Shown here one piece after another: positions 33,752 to 44,800 of a DNA stretch of 64,000 nucleotides. The stretch is from NCBI RefSeq assembly GCF_905475395.1, contig NC_058337.1, positions 87,166,368-87,230,367 of the forward strand, in the 5' to 3' direction. The position numbers were made by a program, and so were the translations under genes. How positions within the stretch are numbered: the first letter of the stretch is position 1; each line of letters begins with the position of its first letter. Below the pieces are notes generated by a model, which ran no database searches, was not told the DNA's origin, and was given only the letters and a program-made list of their open reading frames with translations. The DNA comes from Chrysoperla carnea. Lineage: Eukaryota; Arthropoda; Insecta; Neuroptera; Chrysopidae.

Positions 33752-34947
33752 AAGGTTGATCGTATTGGAGTATTTTGTAATCACGGTCGTTGTTTGATTT
33801 TTATGGTTTAAAGTCTGATTTACAATTGAAACTTAAGTTAAAATTCGTAAGACTTGGTATTGAATATATCGGGAATTAATTTAGTGAAATCCTGTTTTAC
33901 AATTGTAAATTTGGAAATCATAGGACGTTGGCGTAAATTATTTTAATCGTGAATTTAGTAAATAAAGCCAGTGCAAAAGTTTTTTGTACTAGTAATGAAA
34001 AGGTAAGGATTAATGATCCTGTACAATAATACTGTTTATCATAATCTAACAGTTAGTTGTAAAAGATTTAATTTGCGTCAAACTCAAATTTTTGTTGTTT
34101 AAATATGATGATAGAAGTGAGAAATTGAGTTAATTTGGTTTCAAAAACTTGGAAAGTTGCACTTTTCAAATTAATAGATAAGGAAGGTGTTTAGTATTCA
34201 ATTTCTGCCTTTTGGATTTAAAAAAATTGATTAGATGGGATGACAAAAACACTTTCACATTTAGTATAAAGGTAAGAATGTTATAACTGTAGCAGGTGAA
34301 GTAACTTGAGAAAACAAATCGAAATATGCAAGTAAACCAGTTTTTGAAACTTCTACGAATTAATCCTAGTGAATTATTCGAAATTGTAACATGCATTTTA
34401 AACCGAATTGGTACAGTGGTACACTGAATCAAAGCATTAATAGATTTTTATATTTGTGTTCATAATTTAAAAAAATGTATATGACTCAGAATTAACATAA
34501 GAAAATTTCAGTTTGATGAAAATTAGTCACTTTATAAACAATCATCTCTTGAGTTATAATTAATAAAATGCTTTAAAAAGAAACAATTAAAATATAAATT
34601 AATATCCACAAACTCGTTATTATCAAATTAATGAAATTATAAAATAATTTTTGAATAGTTAATTTATTTTGTTAAAATTATCAATCTATTGTCAAATTAT
34701 ATAGAATGGAAAATAGTATAAAACTTAAAATATCAAAAAAGATACTATATTGCAAAATCGAACTTCAGACGTTATGCCGTCCTGTCTAAAAATTTGCATA
34801 CATTTTACGATAATATCTATGTATACAATTGCCCCATCGAAAATTATGTAACGAAAATTTTGTGAATGATCATGTGAGTGTATGCTAAGTTTTATCAAAA
34901 ATGAAAATTAATGATATTTATTTCAAGTAATACAATTTTTGCATGTA
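31791..34947. other. Intergenic; nothing recognised except a poly-T run
   Basis: No supported gene. A 29-nt T run at 33719-33747 could be the poly(A) tail of a minus-strand retroposed copy, but no parent sequence is recognisable to its left. Open frames at 33494-33751 and 34166-34432 have no domain. Confidence 0.45.
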
Positions 34948-35043
34948 TGATGTACTGATTTTGTGGTCACTTGATTTATAGCAAACGAAAGTTTTTGATG
35001 TACTGATTTTGTGGTCACTTGATTTATAGCAAACGAAAGTTTT
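34948..35043 (+). repeat. 48-bp perfect tandem duplication
   Basis: Unit 34948-34995, beginning TGATGTACTGATTTTGTGGT and ending GCAAACGAAAGTTTT, is repeated without change at 34996-35043. The identity of the units implies a recent event. Confidence 0.9.
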
Positions 35044-35397
35044 TGACAAAAAAAATAATTTTTTGATCGACTAGTTGACATTCACCAGAATTCTAGAATT
35101 ATTATTTGCGTTAGATATTTAATGCATCAGATGAGAGAAATGGTTACTGCGGACATATTGTGTAAGCTACATTTCGCATTTCAAAATATTTTTAAGTCAG
35201 AAAAGAAACAAAATTTATTATTTTTTGTAAGCACTTGCAGACTCATGATGATAGTTACAACGTTGATTATTTAGGCGGGGCGACGACAAAGTGAGCGATC
35301 ATTTTTCAACCTTTGCGAAATTTGTTGGAGGCGCGATAAGTCGTTTTAATTTTTTTTTTTTTTTTTGTAATGGTACAGTAAATCTGGCATTTTGACT

Positions 35398-36222
35398 GGA
35401 AAAAATTACAATGGTGACTCTGAGGTTATAGATCGTTAGGGGGGCATGTAAATAACTTTAAAAAAAATTAAGAGAATTTTTCGTTCCGCTGTTTTTGAGA
35501 AAATCCAAAAAAATGGGAAAAAAAATTTGGAATGCGTTTTTCAAATGGTGGCGTTAAAGTATCAAAAAAAGGGTTTTCCACGGTTTTCATTAAGAAAAAA
35601 TGATTTTTTTGTAAAAGTGTAAATGAAAAAGTTGTTTGACTCAAAATTAGCTTCAACTTTTATTTAAACAATTTTTTTGTAAAACTTACCGTTTTTGAAA
35701 TACAGCTTGCTAAAAAATCTGAAAGTTAAGTTTTTTAAAATTTTGAAAAGGAGTACTTGATTTCCTTTTTATTTTCTTGGTTTATTTTAAACATACATTG
35801 TTTTACTATAGCTCGGAAACGGTAAGTTTTTCATAAAAATTGCTTAAATAAAAGTTGAAGCTAATTTTGAGTCAAACAACTTTCTCATTTACACTTTTAC
35901 AAAAACATCATTTTTTCTTAATGAAAATCGTGAAAAACCCTTTTTTTGATACTTTAACGCCACCTACTTTTTGTAATTTAACTCGTATGACGTTGCTCCA
36001 ATGACATAAAATGTAGCTGACAATGTCTTCTATATTTTTTATTTGAAAAACTTTTCCCTTAAACCAATAGATTCCGAGAAAAACGCATTCCAAATTTTTT
36101 TTCCCATTTTTTTGGATTTTCTCAAAAACAGCGGAACGAAAAATTCTCTTAATTTTTTTTAAAGTTATTTACATGCCCCCCTAACGATCTATAACCTCAG
36201 AGTCACCATTGTAATTTTTTCC
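35398..36222. repeat. Long foldback element, 825 bp
   Basis: Left arm from 35398 (GGAAAAAATTACAATGGTGA...) is the reverse complement of the right arm ending at 36222 (...TCACCATTGTAATTTTTTCC), through GATCGTTAGGGGGGCATGTA, TTTTTCGTTCCGCTGTTTTT, ATTTGGAATGCGTTTTTC, a GGCGTTAAAGTATC block and ACTCAAAATTAGCTTCAACT. The arms close around a loop near 35700-35820. The right arm carries about 110 extra bp (roughly 35965-36080) with no counterpart on the left. No coding capacity; the minus-strand open frames are arm sequence. Confidence 0.85.
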
Positions 36223-37401
36223 AGGTCCGGCCTTTTTTTCGTCTATATATATTTCGCTGGAACTAGAAGGTTATATCATGGATAAAAATTAACGCAGTCA
36301 AATAATGAATTCTTTGAAAAATTGCAATTGGATAACTGAAAAATATTTTATCGGTCAAAACAGTAGATAAACAAAATTAAAAATTACAATTCTATAAGTC
36401 ATGTGATCACTTTCAGGTTGGTGTTCATATGTTTTCCTTGAAAAATGATACAATCTCAATGTGTGGTTTCCATTTTTCAAGTAAGATTTGTGAATTTCAG
36501 CCAGTAGACAAATTAATTCGTCATATTTTGAATGGGGGAAGGGATACTTCTCGTATACTCAATTTTATAGCAAGGTGAATTAACTAATTTTTTTAATGAG
36601 TCTCGTTTGATTCAACAAACTTAATATAAAAGAGGTATAGCGAGCACGGAAAATTTTTTCACCATAATATTTTGTTGAGTTAACAAACACAAAAAGTATT
36701 TCAGAAATTTTTATGATTGGTTTCGTAGTCTTACTACCAATAAATAATTATTTAAAATATTAAATAAAATTATTCATATTTTTCGATATGTACAATTAAT
36801 ATTCATTTCATTTTTATAATGTAGATTTTAAGTTATTTTCTTAAAATTATTATATTCATTAAACACATTTATATTTATTTTGATTTATTTAATCAGCATC
36901 TACACTTACCCCTCCATAAATATTGATATTTTTATCTTTTTTTTTTTAAGATTAATTTATAGATGATGCATTGTGTATTTGATAGGCGTTGATTAAATAA
37001 TTGAAAACGTTATATTCTAAGCAAATCATCTTTTTCTGTAAATATTTCAAATTTGTTACTCATAAGTGATATATATTTATTTTAAGTTATAAGTTAAAAG
37101 GATTCTTGATGCTTCAAATTTCTGTATATTTTTCAAATTGAAACAAACAAAATTAAACAAAAACAAGAAATATATAAGAAATTTAATTATTCTCTGATTC
37201 TGTAGTAAACCAGTTGTGATTGTATACTAATAATTTTTTTTATATTAAATTAGTTGTAAACGATATTTTTGATTTTATTCTTTTTTACCAGTTATAATGA
37301 TATCTAAGCATTTCAAAAATCAAACCATATTAAATGATTATGTAATGGTTTTTTTACGTCATATAAGTAAAGAAAGATAGTCATTCTTAGAGAGCACGCC
37401 T
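36223..37401. other. Intergenic; nothing recognised
   Basis: AT-rich, no supported gene or repeat. Confidence 0.45.
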
Positions 37402-37845
37402 AGCTGGTATTCCCATTTAATACATACTATATAATTTGAGCCTAATTTGCGCCCTCATGGCTAAACAGTGATGTTTACGAAACATTGTTTCCAACAAAAG
37501 TTGTTCATTTTTTTATTACGAACAGTTTTTACTTTTTAACTTTTATTCTGTCTCTAACGGTTTACAAGATGGCATCTACGGACTCCAGACCCAATTGACC
37601 TATGTTGCTCATTTACGAACCAACGTCACTTTTTACATCCTGAACACGTGATAAAAATTTCAGCTTGATATCTCTTTTCGTTTTCAAGTTATCGTGTTGT
37701 CAGACGGATGGATGGACATTCAAACGAACAACCGAAAATGAATTTTCCTATACCAAAATTTTTCTCGTAGCATCAATATTTTTAAGCGTTACAAACTTTT
37801 GACTAAACTTAGTATACCTTGATATATTTCATATATACATGGTAT
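37402..37845 (-). mobile_element. ATACCATG MITE family, copy D (inverted)
   Basis: On the minus strand it starts ATACCATGTATATATGAAAT at 37845 and runs through the AAGTTTGTAACGCTTAAAAA-like block, the GATAACTTGAAAACG-like block and AACCGTTAGAGACAGAA to the CACTGTTTAGCC block near 37470. The distal end with CAATTAACTCAGTCAATTG is missing. Confidence 0.7.
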
Positions 37846-38856
37846 AAAAACTTATTTTTTGATAATACAGGTAAATTTTATCCGATCTGAATGGATTTTT
37901 ACTTGAAATCCACTAATTTTGGGTAAAATTTTGTATTAATGATGTTAGTCTTCCGTTACCATTCACCATTGTACACAGTATGTACGTGGGCCAGAATTCC
38001 AAAAAAATTTTTATCCGCTTTAAAAATGTGCGCATAAATACTACACCTTTAGAAATTCTTGTGTAATTATGCTTATCGGAAAAATGGTTTTTGTTATTGA
38101 ATTGTGTTATGAAAATGACACACTTTTAAGGAAAGGAAGTGAATGAAGTAAAAACAAATAAAAATTTAACTACACCAATTTCTATGTTTACTAAACTAAT
38201 TATCAAATTATACAAATATACTACATCGATATTTAAATATATAGGGAGTTATTCCAATCATTCTGCAAAATTACTAAAATGCTAAATTGTTAAGAGTATC
38301 GTGATCACAAAAAAAATAAATAAAACAGCCAATATCAATGTCGATAAGATATTTTTCTGTTCACGTATTCGAAATTGTTTATTTTCGAATTTGTTTGAAG
38401 AGTAAATTGAATTTACTAGTAGCTGTACTTATGTAAAGAAGTTGAATTGTAATTTTTTACATTCTTAAGGTTTAACTGTGACTTTTGCCGGGAACGATAT
38501 TATAGCAGTTTATTTGATTTGCTATTAAATGATTGCAATTACTCCCTAATATTAACTTTGAATACTATATATTATAAAATAATGAGGTGTCTACTTTCTC
38601 GGCTTCGATACTTCGATTAAACTCGTTTTGTTTTTGATAACTCTTTTTACTGAAAATATTTTCAGTAAAAAGAGTTGTTTTCTGCAGCCTGAAAACTATT
38701 TATCAAAATGCGGATTAATATCAGGGTTTTATAACATCATTATCTATATTGACACCATAATTTGGATAAAGAATGAATTATCAAAGCCGGGAAGCAATCC
38801 ACAAGTTAATTAAAAATAAAAAAATAACGAAAAAGTTATGGAAATTTAATTATTGT
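37846..38856. other. Intergenic, 3' flank of the amd-type gene
   Basis: No supported gene. TTTATT on the plus strand near 38511-38516 is AATAAA on the minus strand, about 340 nt beyond the stop codon, and could serve as a poly(A) signal. A short inverted repeat (ACTCTTTTTACTGAAAATAT followed by its complement) lies at about 38639-38675. Confidence 0.45.
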
Positions 38857-41800
38857 CTATTGAGATTTTTCAGTTATATTATTTGGATGATAATTATTCG
38901 AAATTTTAAAACTTTCTTTAGTATTAATATCCATGTTTGAGGTTTTCTGTACAAAAGTGTTACTCGATATTTGTGATGGACTTTGAAGTATTTCATTGGC
39001 TTGTGATTGAATTTCATTCCAAGCAAATTCAATATCCTTTTCAGTCGTTAAACGACTACATACCACATAACGTATTATATAAAAACTTTCATACGTTGCA
39101 GGTACCATGTACAATTTTTTACGTTCGACGATTTTATTTAACAATTGTTTTGTGAATTCATCATCACCTTTTAATCGGAAACATACTAAGGCCATTGATG
39201 GTTCCGGTATCACTTCAAATCGTTCATCAGAACGTACATAAGAAGCAAATAATTCTGCTAGACGGATATCTTTTCTTATTGAATTCTGTAAACCTTCAAC
39301 TCCATATAGACGTAATGTGGTCCATAATTTTAAAGCTCGAAAACGTCTACCTAATGGTATTTGCCAATGTCGATAATCGGGTGCCATACTATTTTGGCTA
39401 TGTTGATTGTGATGATGTTCTAAGTAGATACGATCCACGTTAAATGTATCCACTAAATAATTTGAATTTTTTACCCACATTGCTGAACAGTCAAAGTTAA
39501 CTAACAACCATTTGTGCAAGTTGAAATTAAAAGAATCGCTTTTATCAATACCCTTCATTAAATGACGATATTCGGGGCAGACTAGAGCAGCACCTGCGTA
39601 GGCGGCATCGATATGAAGCCAAATATTATACTTTTGACACACTTCAGCTAATTCTTCAATATTATCAAATGCACAAGTGCCGGTTGTGCCAAACGTTGCT
39701 ACCAGATAACAAGGAATAAAACCTTTCTTAATATCTTCCTGTACAGCCTGCAATAATGTTTCACCACGTAAAGAACAATTTTTGTCGACTCCAAGTAAAC
39801 GTACGGGAACAGAACCCAATAATCCAGTTTTTTCTACTGACGAGTTTGATTGATTTGACGCATAAGCTACTAATTTCCCTTTAATTACTGCTTCATCCAT
39901 AGTTGGATCTGTTTCTTTTATACGACGTACTGTTCGTTGTTTAGCAGCAAGCATTCCAACTAAAGAAGCTTCACTGGCGGAACCCTAAAATTAAAAAAAA
40001 AAAAACATTTAAGGCAAATTGAATAAAAAGGTAAGTTGCAGTTTATACTTACTTGTATAATTCCTCCGCCTGGTCCTTCAGAGCTGTTTAAAAATTCTTC
40101 AGGTAAGTCTAGCAGTTTACCGAGCCAATTCATCATGGCTACTTCAAGTTCGGTGCAAGCTGGGCTTGTAATCTATAAAAACAAAATTAGTTAATTACAT
40201 GACAGATGTTTTTCTTTAAATTGCCTTTTTTAACGATTTTACTTATTAATTTAAGGTGCGTAAAATGCTCTAGATAAAAGAACCGTATCTAATGTGTCGT
40301 ATTTTTGATCAGGACCGAATTATACAGTGATGGGAAAAAGTTTGGTTATCCTAAAACTGTCTTGGACGTTTAACGCGCGTTTCTTGCTCTGTGTATCTTC
40401 AAATTGGTGATTACATGTAAGAGATTTTTTTCTTAAAGCATATGATGGCCCACCCATATCTCTACCGCTGGATTTCGTACTTTATTTAATTAGCCTTAAA
40501 TTATGAAAGATCCTTAGCCCATAGCACGGCTATATTTTCCATTTGGTAAGGTTCATTCAGAGGTGCTTGAAATTAACCACGAAAAGCTGTTTCAAGAGAA
40601 AAGGCAAAATTTTTAGGAATGTTAAGAAAGACTTACAAACATATTAGGTACAAAGTTTGGTTATCCAAATTTTGGTTATGTAAATCATGTAGGAACGCTT
40701 CCCAAGTCTCTTGACTTGTGTCGAGTAAGTAGGTAAAAATAGGAGGGGTATTTTTTTTTTAAAATTAGGTTTTTATTCCTCTTAAACTGCGATGGTTTGT
40801 AACAGTTTTTGACAGTTTAAAAAAGGTTTAAAATTTAAGTTTTTGGCAAAAAAGCGTGTATTTTTCCGAAATTAATTTTTGGTGGCTTTTTATTAGCAAA
40901 ATCAACATTTTGAAGTACTTTTTCAAAAATAGTGGAATACCCTATTCCATGTTCCAAAATTTAGCTTTTAGCTTATATTTGACAAAATATGCGTCTGGCG
41001 TTCTATAATTTTTAAATACCTATTCAAGCTATTTAATCATAGTTCTTCGCAAGCAGTGCCCTTTTTATTTATAGCGTGTATCGCATTTAAGATGAAGATA
41101 CCCTCATATTTTCGTTATTTATAGGAATATCGATTTGAAATTTTGGACAGTCATACAGGGTGATTGGTCATATTTTTTAAGATACTTAAACGAAATCTGA
41201 ACTTTAAACTCAGCCTACTACAAATTGACAAATAGGGTCGATTCTTAATATTTTGCCAAGCGTTAGAGATGGTTAGATATATCGAAAAAAATTATTAGAA
41301 AATGTTGCTTAGAATATTTTTTTATACCCATATACAGAATTTTATGACAAAATCCAAAAATTCGGATTTTGTCATGAAAATCGGTATATGGGCATAAAAA
41401 AATATTATTTTTCTTATAATTATTTTTCGATATATTTGACCATCTCCGATACTAGGCAAAATATTAAGAATCAGCCTTATTTGTCAATTTGTAGTAGGCT
41501 GGTTAAAAGTTCAGATTTCGGTTGAGTATCTTAAAAAATGTGACCAATCACCCTGTATGACTGTGCCAAATTTCAAATCGATATTCCTATAAATAACGAA
41601 AATATGAGGGTGCCTTCATCTTAAATGCGACACACTGTATATAGAGATTGTATTTTCAGAGGGTAAATAGTTCTACCAAAAGAAACAGCGTAACAATATT
41701 TATCACTAACTTTACGAACATACTTGTAGCGACTACGAAAAAAGGGCAGTATTGGAAGGAATGCGTTTTTTTCTAAATATAAGATTTTTAGATATCATTC

Positions 41801-44800
41801 TATTCGCACCGTGCGCGAGTTTCGTTTCCATGACAACGATACACTACTTTAATAGACCTTTTCATCATGTCATATGCGCAAGTGCAGAGTTAATTTTTTC
41901 GTACTGACAGCAATAAGTAGGACTAAGATAGAAGATATTTGTTATGCATTTTATCACATTGGTTATAAATCATTTAGTACGAAACAAATGTGAATCGTGA
42001 TTTTAAAATGAAAAGCCCTATTATAGAATTGTATGGATGCATATATAATTGTATGGATTTCATTGAAGACTTACATTGAAAATTTAATATTATTGTCTCA
42101 CAAATTTAAATAAATAATTATGATAATATATATTTGAAAAATAATATTTGTGCAATTTGATTTCTTATTTTCCCATTTTTTAATGCATTAAGTTTAATTA
42201 ATTAGTGTTTTTCAATAATTTTAATTTGACAGTTTCTATAACATTAACATGTAAAGAATTGCAAATTAGTCATAACAGCCCCCTTTATCACCAAAATTTT
42301 TCACTGGAAGCGCTGGCATCGATTTTATTATCCCTACCATGACTACGCACACAACGTACATTATACCAAATGTACTCAAAAAGAGAACATATTATATTTT
42401 AGATATCTATTATAGTATCCATGGCGATGTGAAAAATATTTTCAAAATTAAATATTTCTTTGGTTTCTCTTGGCTTTCATGGCAACTGGAACGTAACATA
42501 ATAATCTATTGCTTTGAAACTGGCATATTTTTGGCGGTGTAAGTTGAAAATTTTTAATCTATCATTGATAATTGTATATCTGTTTTTGGGCCCCGTTCGA
42601 TGCGCCGCCCTTTTTGATAGAATGAATTTCATTAATTTTGATCCAGTTTTTTTTTAAAGTAACTTAATTTATTGAAATATAATTTTTTAAATATTACTGA
42701 TAAACAAGGCAGATAAATATATATATATAAACTTTAGACAGATGAATAATTCATATTTCTTTTAATATTAATCAATTTGAAAATTTCTTTTTCCTGGCTT
42801 TGGTCCGTGCAAAAACGTCAATTATGTCGTCGTATTTAATTTCTTGGACTAGTTGGGCTTCAATAGACAATAATGCAAGTGCATTAAGTCCATCTTGACC
42901 CATGCTTGCGCGTAAATAGGTTTTTACCCTTTTAAGAGTAGAAAAAGATCTTTCGCCTGAACAATTTATAGCCGGAATACTCAAAAAAATACAGAGAGCA
43001 ATGTCCACATTCGGATAAACTTATCGAAGATTCCGTGAATGCAATACATTGCATATTTTTTGTGCAGAGCGTACATCTTCCATATTTGCCAAGGAATCTT
43101 TGAATTGACAATGTAAATGAATGCATTCATTGCCTAACGTCTCTTCCAAATCATCAGGATACTTACTGATTAGTTTATTGGCAAGATTTTTTAATTCATT
43201 CGTGTCTATTTCAGATTAATTTTCAAAAAAATTTATATTATTATAAACAAAAAATGTTCTGGCACTTTTAAATGAAAATTATAACGATATTCAATACCCC
43301 TGAATAAAAGAAAATATTGAGAAAAAGTATTAGATTGATTAGAAAACCAACACTTGAATAAATAATTTCAAAATGCTTCATACACGTGAGATTAATCTCA
43401 CTAAAGGAACAGAAAGTAAAGAACATTACTCGATAAAGACAGATTGAGAAGTAGATTAATGAATTGGATTATAATATTTTCAATCGAAAATTTTTTATAA
43501 AAACTATTCTGAACCAATTTTTATAATTGATTGTCTATACTTTTTTGTGACTCTAAAATTTTGGCATTTCTTAAATTTTGCCGCCCTTCAAATTCTGCCG
43601 CCCTAGGCCCGGGTCTCACGGGCCTAGGCCTAAATCCATCACTGGTTTTTGGTGTAATTATTAAATTTGTAAATTTTTATATAACCTCAACAAAGTTATA
43701 ATTCAAATTACACAAAAAACATTTAATGTTTATCACAATTATTTTAATGAATGCAATTAACTGTAGTCTAACTATTTAATTTTATCAGTCATTTTATGAT
43801 CAGAAAATTTATGTTTGTACAATTACTTAGTCACTTAATTTAATTTTAATAATGCATGTCAAAAGTAAAAGTTTTACTACTACCGCATAATAGGCAGAAA
43901 TAACAAAAAACAAATTACTTCTTCAACATCATCGTCATCATGAAAAGATAATATGTACAAATCAAATATTATAATGAGGGGTAATTAACACAGCGGAAAC
44001 GGTGTGCTCCCTATTTCACGAACCCTATGGTTACGAACTTTAAGGTCGGCTCGTTCATAATTTTTTATAAACAAATAAAAAAATTGAATTGAAAGATATA
44101 ATAGTGTAAACGTTCTACCTCCGTAGGTTTGATACAATTAGAATAGGTGAATTCTTTAAAAACTTTGATATATTTTAATGTTTACTACGAAATAACATTG
44201 ATTATTTCACACAAAATCAATTTACATTCTTGATTTCCAAATATACTTAAAATTAATATATTTATTCCAGAAATATTCTTAGCACTGTGCTGTGTGATGC
44301 CACATCGACTGACCATAGGTAACTGCACTGTTATTTCTACAGCACTCTTAACTACACATTTTCATATCTCATATATAGGCAATTTGCATGACGTAAATGT
44401 TAAGTGTTTGTCAAATAATCGAAAACTAATATACATGTATAACGTATACGTAATTCAAGTTGCCTATTTATTAATTTTGTAAATCAGCTTTTTACATTAA
44501 CCGTTTCATTGAATTAACAATTTATTGTTTATTAACAAATAGAAACATATGCACTACTAACTCATACCTTACTAATGATATTTGACACCTAAGAAATACA
44601 TTGCATGAGGTTTTAGCAAAATGCGAGCGGTTTCTTTCATTTTCTATTGTTTGTAACATCTTTAACTGTACTGAATTATATCTATTCCTTCATTAAAATA
44701 CTTGAAGTGTATTGGTACCTATTTAAATAAAGTAAAAATTTGGTAAAATTTCATAATTTTTTTCTTTTTTTTTCTGCAAAATGAAGGTAATTATGCTTTC

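Noticed and set aside
35468-36093. Two minus-strand open frames of about 60 aa
   Set aside because: They are arm sequence of the foldback element, and parts of each are inverses of the other.
38937-39443. Plus-strand open frames opposite the last amd exon
   Set aside because: Antisense shadows of a well-supported coding exon.
38857-39954. Assignment as DOPA decarboxylase, tyrosine decarboxylase or histidine decarboxylase
   Set aside because: Asn 192, NFNLHKW and the EKSQ terminus match the amd branch, and the usual His 192 is absent.
40310-40700. Tc1/mariner element
   Set aside because: Only end-like motifs in direct orientation, no transposase or TA duplication; kept as a low-confidence repeat only.
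42932-43126. 64-aa minus-strand open frame
   Set aside because: Out of frame with the hAT transposase remnant, which explains the same bases.
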